Origin: Muribaculaceae bacterium
GTDB lineage: Bacteria; Bacteroidota; Bacteroidia; Bacteroidales; Muribaculaceae
Direction: 5' to 3'
Length of the DNA: 46,794 nt
Assembly (NCBI GenBank): GCA_029060725.1
Contig: JAIDTL010000044.1
Span: 1-46,794 of the forward strand
Of the stretch, positions 1-8,200 are shown piece after piece (positions within the stretch are counted from its first letter, which is position 1; every line of letters starts with the position of its first letter). The notes under the pieces were generated by a model, which did no database searches, had not been told where the DNA came from, and saw only the letters and a program-made list of their open reading frames with translations. The translations under genes and the position numbers were made by a program.

Positions 1-1
1 G

Positions 2-74
<73 letters not shown>

Positions 75-107
75 AGTTTTGGAGGGGTGTCCCCCGTTTT
101 TGCGATG

Positions 108-139
108 CAAAGTTACTGCTTTTTTCTGAACTGTGCAAA
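108..139 (-). promoter_or_regulatory. Bacteroidota-type promoter of tRNA-Gly
   Basis: On the minus strand TTTG (136-139) is followed after exactly 20 bases by TAACTTTG (108-115), matching the Bacteroidota sigma-ABfr consensus TTTG-N19/23-TAnnTTTG. It lies about 34 bases upstream of the tRNA 5' end, and a GC-rich GGGGG/CCCCC stretch sits between them. Confidence 0.7.
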
Positions 140-193
140 TTTTTTTTGAAAAAAATTTCTTTCTTATTAATGTTTATTTTTTGGCAATATCGC

Positions 194-943
194 TTAAAGT
201 TTTGGCTGATTTAGAGTTACAGCTGTGGAATCTGCATTTTCTATTGTTGAATTTTTTGAGTCGGTAAGGTTGTCTACATTTACTTTATGATGAAAGAACC
301 CCTCAATAGAAATCACAGATGCTTTCTGCTCATTGTCAAGGTTGTTGGGAATCATAAGGGAGAGTCCTATTGTGAAAATCGTAATCAGCATTGCTGCGGC
401 ATGTACTGCTCGCTTGCTGATAGTAAAGACATATCTGTCGGCGGGAACCCTGATAATGCGGACATTTTTATCCTCAACTTCAGGCTCTTCAAGCATTTCA
501 TTGTCAATTGTCGTAATCTCAGCTGATTCTACCTTCTTTTCAGTAAGTTTGATTTCAGGTAAAAGATCCGATTCTACTGTTGACAATCTGGGCTGGAAGC
601 TAATCAATCCTTCTGCATCTTTTAGAAGACGACCAATCATTCCTACAGAAACTTCCCCTTCGTCGTTCAAGTCGGATGTCATTCTTTCAATCAAGGATGA
701 AAGAGTGCGACGAGCCTCTTCGTATGAAATGCCTTCATGTCGGGCGATGGAGTGGGCGAGGAGTCCGTCGTCGGTCACAACGCTACTGTTAAAGCTTATT
801 TCGCGCCGGCGAGGCCGGATGACACCGTTTTCAAGATCGATAAATGCTTCCGTTTCGGTAGCTATGAAGGCTCCGATTCCAGGCACAATGACGCAGTCAT
901 GGCGCGTAAGCAGATATTCAATATGAAGAGGAAGTATGTCCAT
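194..943 (-). CDS. HU-CCDC81-type DNA-binding-like membrane protein
   Basis: A 249-residue protein. Its first ~120 residues (MDILPLHIEYLLTRHDCVIVP, then a GIGAF motif and a VSVGMIGRL turn) match the two tandem HU-like folds of the bacterial HU-CCDC81 families. A single hydrophobic segment follows at about residues 181-200, after a charged linker rich in Glu, and a short polar tail ends the protein. In many Bacteroidales relatives the membrane segment is followed by a C-terminal SPOR (peptidoglycan-binding) domain. Here only about 45 residues follow and no SPOR domain is recognisable. The HU-like part should face the cytoplasm. Its biochemical role is not established; a link between chromosome and envelope is an inference. 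It lies 139 bp downstream of the TPR gene on the same strand. Confidence 0.7.
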   Translation of the reverse strand: MDILPLHIEYLLTRHDCVIVPGIGAFIATETEAFIDLENGVIRPRRREISFNSSVVTDDGLLAHSIARHEGISYEEARRTLSSLIERMTSDLNDEGEVSVGMIGRLLKDAEGLISFQPRLSTVESDLLPEIKLTEKKVESAEITTIDNEMLEEPEVEDKNVRIIRVPADRYVFTISKRAVHAAAMLITIFTIGLSLMIPNNLDNEQKASVISIEGFFHHKVNVDNLTDSKNSTIENADSTAVTLNQPKL

Positions 944-1032
944 CGTTGTTATTTTATTGAAATTTATGTGTTAATCTGGAGTCTTGTTCATGCAATTTGC
1001 AATTGCATAAAGTCGCTCCCAGTTTGCGATTG

Positions 1033-1040
1033 CAAAATTA
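1033..1040 (-). promoter_or_regulatory. possible -7 element for the HU-like gene
   Basis: The minus strand reads TAATTTTG, a perfect match to the Bacteroidota -7 consensus TAnnTTTG, 90 bases upstream of the HU-like start codon. No exact TTTG -33 element is seen at the usual distance, so this is a weak call. Confidence 0.35.
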
Positions 1041-1082
1041 ATAAAAAAATCCGATGTCGAAAAGGGGGTGTCAATATCTTTT

Positions 1083-1970
1083 TCATCGTTTTTCCGGGAA
1101 AAATCGTTCAACAGTTTGGTAATCAACGCCATAGTCAATTGCAAGTTTTTTATCTGCTTCTGCTTCCCTGTAGATAAGTAGGAGTTTCTTTATCCAGCCC
1201 CTCAAAAGATAGAGCCTGCCATCGTGCGGATGCTCGCTGATTGCATCCTTTGCTGTATCCAATGCTTCGCTCAGTTTTCCGGTATGTCCAAGATTTTCTA
1301 TCAGTCCTAACTGGAATTCTACCCGGTCTTCATCGTCAGGCAAAGTCCGCTTTAGTGCATCGGCATAGTATCCTGCCGCCTCCGATAGGTATCCCTGCAT
1401 CTCCATGCACTTTGCAAGTCCTCCGGGGCCCCATGTATTGTTAGGATATAGTTTGGTAAGTCTTGAGAAGTCGTCAAACGCACCTTTATAGTCTGCGTTG
1501 CGCATTCTCAAAAGTCCTCTTGTCTGCAAGGGCCATTCTGCAATGCTATCTATGGAAAGAATGGTTTCAAGTGTCTCCATAGCACCTGCAGTATCTGAAG
1601 ACTTTATCTGAATCTTAGCCTTTGATGTAAGCACGGGTAAACTCTTTGGGGCTCGTCCGAGAGCAATGTCAAAGCATTGCATTGCTTCTCCATACTTCCC
1701 TTCCATTCCTGATGCAAGACCGAGGTTGTTGAAAAGCATCACATTCCCCACGTTTGCAGGGTCAAGACGCAACGCCTCTCTGGTACATCGCGCTGCTTCG
1801 CTCCAGTTTTCTTTCCCGATGTAATATTGTGCAGAGTCAGCAAGCTCGAGATATCGTCTGTATTTAGGGGTGTCATTCGCCCCGATAATACTTTGCGTTG
1901 AAGAAGCGGCCTGCGCCATTGCGCAAGCCGCCCCAAAAAATATTGTTGTTAAAACGACAATTCTTTTCAT
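1083..1970 (-). CDS. secreted TPR-repeat protein
   Basis: A 295-residue protein beginning with a signal peptide (MKRIVVLTTIFFGAACAMAQA). The rest is helical repeats of TPR type. The clearest are around residues 38-70 (YLELADSAQYYIGKENWSEAARCT), 75-108 (NNLGLASGMEGKYGEAMQCF), 145-180 and 190-275, with the usual Gly/Ala/Tyr spacing. TPR proteins are protein-protein interaction scaffolds, and this one should act in the periplasm or at the outer membrane. The gene starts 71 bp downstream of dsbD on the same strand, so it may be co-transcribed with the redox cluster. No catalytic domain is visible and no partner can be named. Confidence 0.8.
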   Translation of the reverse strand: MKRIVVLTTIFFGAACAMAQAASSTQSIIGANDTPKYRRYLELADSAQYYIGKENWSEAARCTREALRLDPANVGNVMLFNNLGLASGMEGKYGEAMQCFDIALGRAPKSLPVLTSKAKIQIKSSDTAGAMETLETILSIDSIAEWPLQTRGLLRMRNADYKGAFDDFSRLTKLYPNNTWGPGGLAKCMEMQGYLSEAAGYYADALKRTLPDDEDRVEFQLGLIENLGHTGKLSEALDTAKDAISEHPHDGRLYLLRGWIKKLLLIYREAEADKKLAIDYGVDYQTVERFFPEKR

Positions 1971-2022
1971 GAATATTATATAGCCTATAGTTTAGAACTG
2001 ACTAATGGAAATACATCTAAAC

Positions 2023-2051
2023 TTCAAATCATTCTAAATTCTCAATTCCTT
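2023..2051 (-). repeat. short heptamer repeat at the dsbD stop codon
   Basis: The plus strand reads ATTCTAA ATTCTCA ATTCCTT (2031-2051), preceded by a related TCAAATC. The dsbD stop codon (2042-2044) lies inside the second unit. A similar period-7 A/T-rich pattern fills the spacer upstream of dsbD. Confidence 0.45.
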
Positions 2052-4102
2052 TTAGAGTAATTGTCAAGACCTTGCTTCAGGAAGCGCTTATAGCCCGGAA
2101 TGTCTTCTTCATATACGAATGCCGGAGCCAACGGATTGCCGTTATTGTCTACGAGAACATGGAATGGCTGTGCATTAGCACCAAACTTAGATCTTTGTAA
2201 ATAGCTCCACTTGTCGCCGTATGTGCGAAGGGTGCGTTGAGTCCCATCTTTTTCAGTTACCTTGATAGGCTCCGGAAGAGCTTTTTTCTCATCTACCATG
2301 AGAGTCACAAGTACATAGTCGTTGTCGATGGTAGCTTTTATTTCCGGGTCTGTCCATACGGCTGCCTCCATCTTGCGGCAGTTGACACATCCATAGCCGG
2401 AGAAGTCAAGCATTACCGGTTTCCCAAGTTTACGACCAAGTTCCATACCCTCTTCATAGTCATCTACCACAGCATGCACGTCGCCTTCATAGAGAGAGAA
2501 ATCCTGAGTGTATGTAGGAGGTGCGAATGCGCTGATGGCTTTCAGAGGAGCACCCCAGAGTCCCGGTAGCATATAGATGGCGAATGCAAAGGAGATGCAA
2601 GCGAGCATAAAACGTGTCACACCTGTCTTCTCCACTTTGTCATCATGAGGGAACGTAATTTTACCAAGAAGGTATACGCCAAGAAGCGCGAAGATGACTA
2701 TCCAGAGGCTTACGAAAACCTCACGGTCAAGTATTCTCCATCCGTAGGCAAGGTCTGCAACTGAAAGGAACTTCAGAGCTAAAGCAAGCTCAAGGAAGCC
2801 AAGCACTACTTTCACAGTGTTCATCCATCCTCCGCTCTTCGGCATGCTGTTGAGCATTGTCGGGAACATGGCAAAAAGAGTGAAGGGGAGGGCGAGGGCA
2901 AGTGCGAATCCGAACATGCCGACTGCCGGAGAAACGAAATTACTTGTTGAGGCAGCTTCCACAAGAAGAGTACCGATGATCGGACCCGTGCAGCTGAATG
3001 ATACGAGCACAAGTGTAAACGCCATGAAGAAAATGGAGAGCATTCCTGTCGTAGCATCTACCTTAGAGTCCATCTTATTAGTCCAACTTGCAGGCAGTGT
3101 AAGTTCGAAACCACCCATAAAAGAGATGGCGAACACCACAAGAAGAAGGAAGAAGATTATATTGAAGATGGCGTTTGTAGCAAGATTGTTTAGCGCGGAT
3201 GCTCCGAAGATGATAGTCACAGCTAATCCGAGCAGAACATAAATCACTATGATCGAACCTCCATACGTGGCAGCAGCGCTGATCGCCTTCTTGCGGCTTT
3301 TCTTATTCTGCTTAAGGAAGAATGATACCGTCATTGGAATCATAGGCCAAACGCATGGAGTGACGAGAGCAATTAGTCCGCCGAGGAAACCTGCTATGAA
3401 GATATAGAGCAGACTGCTTGTAGCTTCAGGAGCATCCTCTTCAAATGCACGCAGTTCAGCTTCCACATTAGTCCACCATCCTTCTTTAGTCACATCTCCA
3501 TTTGACAGGACTCCCGGAACAAGAGGTCCGTCTGCCTGATGCAATGAATCTACTGCCTCAGCTATTGCTTCAGCTTTTTCTTCGGTAGAAACCTCTGCGG
3601 CAGAGGGGAGGGGAGCCGGCAGATCCTTGACTTCTGAAACAGTGGAGACAGGTGCCTTTCCGGAAAGACTCTTTCCTCCATACACTTGCGTACATCCGGT
3701 ATCATTACAAGCTTGACCTTTTATTTCTACGTCTACCGAGTAGTTGGCGGCAGTTGGTTTCAGTTTCTGAGTAAATGTTACTTTATTGGAATAGAAATGT
3801 TGGTCTACTTCAAAAGTATCATCAAATTCTTTTGTATAAGGATGGTCGGCTGTCGGAGCTCCAACAGTCTCGCATCCCTTGGTATCGAAATAGAACACGA
3901 GTGGATTTGATCCTCCTGCCGGATTATCAATTGAATAAAGGTGGTAGCCGGGTTCAATTGTAGCTGTGGCTACAACTTTTGGAGAGTCCGTACCGTCTCC
4001 AACAAGTTTTATATCCCACTTCACTGCATCAGCTGCAAATCCGGAAACTCCTAAAATCACAGCATAAAGAGCTACAAATAGAGAAAGTGTAAGCCTCTTC
4101 AT
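2042..4102 (-). CDS. dsbD: DsbD-like thiol:disulfide interchange protein
   Basis: A 686-residue inner-membrane electron carrier with the three-part DsbD layout. After a signal peptide (about 1-24) comes a periplasmic immunoglobulin-like alpha domain with a cysteine pair (C132, C137). A CcdA-like membrane domain of about eight helices (about 228-520) carries the conserved Cys in VTPCVWP (C250) and FSCTGP (C371). The C-terminal thioredoxin domain has a GCVNC motif (C572, C575). In the family, electrons pass from cytoplasmic thioredoxin through the membrane cysteines to the alpha domain and then to periplasmic partners. It lies 50 bp downstream of the Omp28-like gene and in the same direction as two further CxxC proteins, which makes these its probable clients. 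The final product name is secure; the partners are inferred. Confidence 0.93.
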   Translation of the reverse strand: MKRLTLSLFVALYAVILGVSGFAADAVKWDIKLVGDGTDSPKVVATATIEPGYHLYSIDNPAGGSNPLVFYFDTKGCETVGAPTADHPYTKEFDDTFEVDQHFYSNKVTFTQKLKPTAANYSVDVEIKGQACNDTGCTQVYGGKSLSGKAPVSTVSEVKDLPAPLPSAAEVSTEEKAEAIAEAVDSLHQADGPLVPGVLSNGDVTKEGWWTNVEAELRAFEEDAPEATSSLLYIFIAGFLGGLIALVTPCVWPMIPMTVSFFLKQNKKSRKKAISAAATYGGSIIVIYVLLGLAVTIIFGASALNNLATNAIFNIIFFLLLVVFAISFMGGFELTLPASWTNKMDSKVDATTGMLSIFFMAFTLVLVSFSCTGPIIGTLLVEAASTSNFVSPAVGMFGFALALALPFTLFAMFPTMLNSMPKSGGWMNTVKVVLGFLELALALKFLSVADLAYGWRILDREVFVSLWIVIFALLGVYLLGKITFPHDDKVEKTGVTRFMLACISFAFAIYMLPGLWGAPLKAISAFAPPTYTQDFSLYEGDVHAVVDDYEEGMELGRKLGKPVMLDFSGYGCVNCRKMEAAVWTDPEIKATIDNDYVLVTLMVDEKKALPEPIKVTEKDGTQRTLRTYGDKWSYLQRSKFGANAQPFHVLVDNNGNPLAPAFVYEEDIPGYKRFLKQGLDNYSKRN

Positions 4103-4152
4103 AAAATCTAATTATAAATTCTCAATTAAATAATACTCAAATTTTGAAAATG
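4103..4152 (-). repeat. degenerate period-7 A/T-rich spacer between the Omp28-like gene and dsbD
   Basis: The 50-bp gap reads on the plus strand as a run of loosely related heptamers (for example AAATCTA, ATTATAA, ATTCTCA, ATTAAAT), and the adjoining Omp28 end contains TCAATTC. The pattern resembles the unit at the dsbD stop codon. It is degenerate, so this is a pattern call rather than a proven repeat. Confidence 0.35.
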
Positions 4153-4995
4153 TCAATTCTCATACAATGGAATGGAAATAGCTTGTTCCACTTCTTTGTT
4201 GTCGTCTCCATACACAAAGACTACGACATCACAATTTTCTGCAACCCAATCTTCTTTAAGAGTCATCGAAGCTGTCCCTTCTTTCTTTTCTCCATCAACG
4301 AATGATTTTCCGAGTTCTTCTCCCCAATCTCCGTTGAGTGATGCGCGAAGCACATGGTTGTGCTCATAGTTGAGATTCGTTTTTCCGTCAGGCATTGTCT
4401 GCGTACCCATTATCTTGTTTTCGACAAGCCAAACGCTGACATTCAATTGATTATTGACATAGTCGAGGAAATCAACAGAATAATCAACTGTAATTGTACG
4501 GGTAGTTTCATCATAATTAGATTTTGCATCGATATTCATAACCGTAGAAGATTTCAATGCATCAGTTGCTATCGACTTCCAATAGCCTGTGCTTGTAGAC
4601 ATTGAGGATTTGAGACCATTGAATACAGCGCAGGGAAAACCGGCCGGATTGTAAAATTTGTAATATGCAGTGGCGACGCCACACCTGAGATCTTGCTTTA
4701 GGGGAGCTGTGTATATACTTTTAACAGGTTCTGTATAATGAACTCCTTCAGGATGAAGTCCCACTGATATCACCCTTCCCGGAGCGTTCTCCTCCTTTAA
4801 TTGCTCTACTATAGTGGCTCCTGTCGGACAATTAGCACAGCTATTGCCGGTAAACTCCATTATGAGAAGATTCCGAGGATTGTCGATGACAGGTTTCTCC
4901 ACCTTAATATATCGGTCATCCTCGCTGATGTTGTCGCATCCGGTGGCAAATGCAGCGAGAAGAAAAAGTCCTATTGTAAGATAAGAAGCTTTCAT
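4153..4995 (-). CDS. Omp28-family outer-membrane lipoprotein with thioredoxin-like CxxC
   Basis: A 280-residue lipoprotein. The signal sequence ends in a lipobox with the lipidated Cys at residue 20 (AFATGC). A thioredoxin-like region follows: a strand LLIMEFTGNSC leads into CANC (C53, C56), and an AGFPCAVFNG segment around residues 118-127 looks like the cis-Pro loop. C105 and C122 are additional cysteines. Omp28 proteins were first seen as outer-membrane lipoproteins of Porphyromonas gingivalis; their biochemical activity is not established. The start codon shares a base with the stop of the upstream barrel gene (TGATG), which indicates translational coupling. Being placed between a barrel gene and dsbD, it may receive electrons from DsbD (inference). 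Confidence 0.85.
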   Translation of the reverse strand: MKASYLTIGLFLLAAFATGCDNISEDDRYIKVEKPVIDNPRNLLIMEFTGNSCANCPTGATIVEQLKEENAPGRVISVGLHPEGVHYTEPVKSIYTAPLKQDLRCGVATAYYKFYNPAGFPCAVFNGLKSSMSTSTGYWKSIATDALKSSTVMNIDAKSNYDETTRTITVDYSVDFLDYVNNQLNVSVWLVENKIMGTQTMPDGKTNLNYEHNHVLRASLNGDWGEELGKSFVDGEKKEGTASMTLKEDWVAENCDVVVFVYGDDNKEVEQAISIPLYEN

Positions 4996-6833
4996 CAGAA
5001 AGTATAATTATATGTTAGATTGAAACCTTTTGTCTCAGGCACCCATCGGCATACTCCGCCAGAGCAGTTGTAGCCTTCTTTTACACGTCCATATCCGAAT
5101 GTAAAGCGGTTGGCCTTTAGATTGTAGGTCACAAGAAATGAATAATAGTTATCATTGTGTGTAGTGTTCCAAGTGTCTGTCAGAGTCACCATCCAGTGTG
5201 GAGCAAACGAAACCTCCACGAGTCCTGCCAACCAGTCTCCCTTATCTTGTTTGGTCTGCAAGTATTGGGCCTCGAAACGAAGCTGAGTCTTCTTTGCCAT
5301 CTTCCATTGTCCTTCATAGATGAAGATGTTGCTTGTCACCATTCCGCCGTGCCCTTCTACGATTGTCTGGTTGTATTTTTGGAACATATAGAAGAATGTC
5401 ATCTGATAAGTCCTCGAGAGTTTTTTATTCAACTCAAAGTTCAGGTCTGCGTAATAGAGATCTCCGATTTTCCAGAAAGGCGCCCCGTATTGGTTTGTGC
5501 CCGGTTCGCGGTCGATTGCGGTTGCTCCGGCAGGTTTGTTGTAATAAAGGCCGGAAATATAGCTCGCGCTGAGTCGGATGTTCGTGCCATATTTACCTCC
5601 AAGAGTTGTCTTCTTCTTAAATAAGTACCTTAAGTCTGCTTGGAATGCCCATTCCCCATCAGCCTGTGTAGCGTATGGATACATGGCTGCCAAGGCGTAA
5701 GTCTGAGTGAGGGTAAATGCAGGCAAATGATTGACTGTAGAACTCAACAAATATTCAGCATCGATCACTCGCTTGGAGCGGAAATCCATATTGTCGCTTC
5801 TCTTAGCCTGAAGAAGTGCAGAAAATCCACTTTTTGAATATGTCCCTGATAGAAGGAACGCCTCTCCTCGGCGGTAGGTGAAGTTGTTGAGTGAGTTCGG
5901 GTCGTTGTTTTTAGTAGCGTATTCAAACAAGAAGTTGAAGTCGTTGGCACGCACCTTCACGCGTCCGTCGAAAGCTGCGATATTCTGTGGAAAATTCAGG
6001 TAATAATTATATCCCGGTTCAGGTTTCGGCACAATGCTGCCGGAAGGAGTCACGATAATTTGCTCATCTTTGTCATGCTTCCCGACGTATGAGAAACCAA
6101 GAGTCACACCTGTATTTCTTTTGAATTTGTCTTTGAAAGTTTCATTCAGACTCCATTCTGCATCGGCTCCCCATAGCCATGAAGCGTTCCATTCCCAATA
6201 TCTGCGCTGCTTGCCTCCAAGAGCAGTGAGGTGGACACCGGGAGCCGGATTCACTTTGACTCTGGCGCCACGGATGGCGTTGTCTACACCTAATGAGCGC
6301 TCCTGATATGTGCGAAGTATCAGACCGGATCCAAATTGCTCATAGAAATCACCTACAGTAGCTTGCCAACATTTGTAGCCTCCCGTAGCCCAGATATAGG
6401 GTACACCCCATCCTCCAAAACCTTTATCATATCCCGGAAGTGGCCATTTTGCCCATTGGAATCGAGCTCCAATCGAGACGTAAGGTGCATTGACAGTCAG
6501 ATCGAAATACGTATTGTTGAGCACATCCTTTTCATACTCTCCCGTCTTGTTGCCCTTGAAATCAAATGGGATTAGAAATTCAGATTGTATTGAACCGTTT
6601 GCTCTGATTTTGCTCCACCAAGAATCATTCTTCTTTTCCGAAGGCTGATATATATATGTAGAGGTAAGTTTTGAGTTCCCCTCTACGTAGGTAGAGGGGA
6701 ACTTGGTATCTCCTTCTATATATGTGTTGATATCCTTATCTTGTTCAGCAGATAATGAGGAGACTGATTCTTCAGCGTGTCCCCAAGCCGTCCCAAGCAA
6801 TAAAGTACAGAATGGAATGACTATTCGTTTCAT
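4995..6833 (-). CDS. DUF6029-type outer-membrane beta-barrel protein
   Basis: A 612-residue protein with a signal peptide (about 1-20). After a short linker holding a repeated YVEGNSKLTSTYI-like segment, the protein consists of alternating aromatic/polar strands and ends in an aromatic residue (FNLTYNYTF), all typical of an outer-membrane beta-barrel. The region around residues 72-120 (NGSIQSEFLIP, YVSIGARFQW) and the overall plan fit the DUF6029 family as I remember it. Function is unknown. The gene is 21 bp downstream of tlpA and overlaps the Omp28-like gene by one base, so the three are almost certainly co-translated. A transport or assembly role coupled to thiol chemistry is an inference from context only. 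Confidence 0.8.
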   Translation of the reverse strand: MKRIVIPFCTLLLGTAWGHAEESVSSLSAEQDKDINTYIEGDTKFPSTYVEGNSKLTSTYIYQPSEKKNDSWWSKIRANGSIQSEFLIPFDFKGNKTGEYEKDVLNNTYFDLTVNAPYVSIGARFQWAKWPLPGYDKGFGGWGVPYIWATGGYKCWQATVGDFYEQFGSGLILRTYQERSLGVDNAIRGARVKVNPAPGVHLTALGGKQRRYWEWNASWLWGADAEWSLNETFKDKFKRNTGVTLGFSYVGKHDKDEQIIVTPSGSIVPKPEPGYNYYLNFPQNIAAFDGRVKVRANDFNFLFEYATKNNDPNSLNNFTYRRGEAFLLSGTYSKSGFSALLQAKRSDNMDFRSKRVIDAEYLLSSTVNHLPAFTLTQTYALAAMYPYATQADGEWAFQADLRYLFKKKTTLGGKYGTNIRLSASYISGLYYNKPAGATAIDREPGTNQYGAPFWKIGDLYYADLNFELNKKLSRTYQMTFFYMFQKYNQTIVEGHGGMVTSNIFIYEGQWKMAKKTQLRFEAQYLQTKQDKGDWLAGLVEVSFAPHWMVTLTDTWNTTHNDNYYSFLVTYNLKANRFTFGYGRVKEGYNCSGGVCRWVPETKGFNLTYNYTF

Positions 6834-6854
6834 CTTTTTAGGTTGGTTCGATTT

Positions 6855-7340
6855 TTATTTGATCGCTTTCTTGACAGCCTCGAGTATTTCCTCTTCTGCG
6901 CCGTCAACGTATCCTTGATGGTTCCAAACTATATTGCCTTCCCCATCCACTACAAATACGTGAGGAGGATCGCTTACTCCAAGCTGGCGCTTGAAGTCTC
7001 CGTTAGGATCAAGAAGCACTTCGTATTCCCAACCCTTGTTTTCTACGAATGGTTTCACACGCTGCTCATTCTGGGCTTCGTCAAGACTTACGGCGTAAAT
7101 TTTCACACCTGTTTCTTCAACCCATTCGTCATATACATCAGCTATAGCTTTGAGTTCGCGTACACAAGGTTTACACCAGGTAGCCCAAAAATCAATTACG
7201 AATGGTTTGCCATCATTGCTCAGGGTAGATGTATCGACAGAATTGCCGTTCATGTCGCGGAGTTGCACTTGAGGTAGCGCAGCCGAAGCTGAGAATGCTC
7301 CTGCTAACAATGCAGCGGAAAGTAGAAGTTTCTTAAACAT
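6855..7340 (-). CDS. TlpA-like periplasmic thioredoxin
   Basis: A 161-residue protein with a cleavable signal peptide (MFKKLLLSAALLAGAFSASA) and a TlpA/ResA-type thioredoxin fold. The active site is WCKPC (C56, C59), and the cis-Pro loop is seen in SDPPHVFVVD. The open frame extends 38 codons further upstream, but that stretch has no signal-peptide character and the internal ATG at 7340 gives a perfect one, so the shorter form is chosen. Family members reduce specific periplasmic disulfides. It is the first gene of the tlpA / DUF6029 / Omp28 / dsbD cluster, with the next start only 21 bp away. Confidence 0.9.
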   Translation of the reverse strand: MFKKLLLSAALLAGAFSASAALPQVQLRDMNGNSVDTSTLSNDGKPFVIDFWATWCKPCVRELKAIADVYDEWVEETGVKIYAVSLDEAQNEQRVKPFVENKGWEYEVLLDPNGDFKRQLGVSDPPHVFVVDGEGNIVWNHQGYVDGAEEEILEAVKKAIK

Positions 7341-7451
7341 ATACTTTTTTTTAGTTATTGTTGTTGGTAAAATATTGCCTATTTTAATAAACGAAAGATA
7401 AAATGCTAATATTGTATCTCCCATTTTTTTGTATAGACACCAATATCGTCC

Positions 7452-7459
7452 CAAAGTTA
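7452..7459 (-). promoter_or_regulatory. probable -7 element of the redox cluster
   Basis: The minus strand reads TAACTTTG, matching TAnnTTTG, 112 bases upstream of the TlpA start. A TTCG (7482-7485), one mismatch from the -33 element, lies 22 bases further upstream. It would drive the tlpA-to-dsbD cluster. Confidence 0.45.
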
Positions 7460-7522
7460 CAAAAAAAAATGCAAAAAAATGCGAATTTTAATATGATTTT
7501 TTTGAGTCTACTTTTGCTATAT

Positions 7523-7552
7523 AAAAAAAACCTCACCGAAGGCGAGGTTTTA
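7523..7552 (-). terminator. rho-independent terminator after the DUF3127 gene
   Basis: On the minus strand a hairpin of AAAACCTC and GAGGTTTT with inner CC/GG pairs is followed by a run of eight T. It begins a few bases after the DUF3127 stop codon. Confidence 0.85.
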
Positions 7553-7556
7553 TGCT

Positions 7557-8072
7557 TTAGAATGGCAGATCATCGGTAGAGTCTGTGTCATACCCGTCAG
7601 GAGTAGGGGCTGGGGGAAAAGCATTTCCTCCGAAAGGCTCAGGCGCTCCAGGCTGCTGTGTCTGTGGTCCGGGTGCATATTGTTGTTGAGGAGCGTATGG
7701 CTGTTGAGGTGCGTATGGTTGCTGCGGAGCGTATGGTTGCTGTCCGTATGGTTGTTGCGGATACCCGGGTTGCTGGGGATAAGCTCCCTGGGGCATTCCT
7801 CCGGGTACGTATGGGCGGGCAGCATAGCAGCTTACATCTGTATACCAGCGGTCGTTAAACTCGCGGCTTTCCAAATCAACTGAAAGCGTATAAGAGTTGC
7901 CTACCTCTATTCCGATTGTGTCTGCCTTGTCGCCGAAAACATGAAACTTCACCTTGCGAGGATACTGGCCGAAAGTCTCGAGCACCCATTCCTTTTTCTT
8001 CCATTCGCGTCCTGCCTTTGACATGCCCGACTGCATGCCGAGGTCGAGTATTATTTTACCATCTATTTCCAT
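7557..8072 (-). CDS. DUF3127 protein with SSB-like acidic tip
   Basis: A 171-residue protein. Residues 1-90 form a small beta-rich domain (MEIDGKIILDLGMQSGMSKA, then EWKKKEWVLETF and VGNSYTLSVDLESREFNDRW) that matches DUF3127, a Bacteroidota family that I expect to be OB-fold-like. Residues about 92-150 are low complexity, with hexapeptides of PQQPYA type repeated several times. The last eight residues are DSTDDLPF, very close to the acidic DDDIPF tip by which single-stranded DNA-binding protein recruits repair and replication proteins. The layout (OB-like fold, Gln/Pro/Gly linker, acidic tip) is that of SSB, so a role in DNA metabolism is plausible. No activity has been shown that I know of. 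Confidence 0.82.
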   Translation of the reverse strand: MEIDGKIILDLGMQSGMSKAGREWKKKEWVLETFGQYPRKVKFHVFGDKADTIGIEVGNSYTLSVDLESREFNDRWYTDVSCYAARPYVPGGMPQGAYPQQPGYPQQPYGQQPYAPQQPYAPQQPYAPQQQYAPGPQTQQPGAPEPFGGNAFPPAPTPDGYDTDSTDDLPF

Positions 8073-8103
8073 CTACTGTTGTCGTTGTTTGTAATTAAGT
8101 CTC

Positions 8104-8135
8104 CAAAATTACTCAAAATCGCAAACATCTGCAAA
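8104..8135 (-). promoter_or_regulatory. Bacteroidota-type promoter of the DUF3127 gene
   Basis: On the minus strand TTTG (8132-8135) is followed after exactly 20 bases by TAATTTTG (8104-8111), both perfect consensus elements. It lies 32 bases upstream of the start codon, giving a short leader. Confidence 0.75.
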
Positions 8136-8156
8136 TTTTTTTGCCAAAAACTTCAA

Positions 8157-8193
8157 AAAAAAGACCGAGAGCAATAAATCCTCGGTCTTTTTT
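8157..8193 (-). terminator. rho-independent terminator after the lpxA-like gene
   Basis: A perfect stem AAAAAAGACCGAG/CTCGGTCTTTTTT with an 11-base loop starts 8 bases after the stop codon of the acyltransferase gene. T-runs on both sides mean it could also work in the other direction. Confidence 0.85.
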
Positions 8194-8200
8194 CAGTCAA

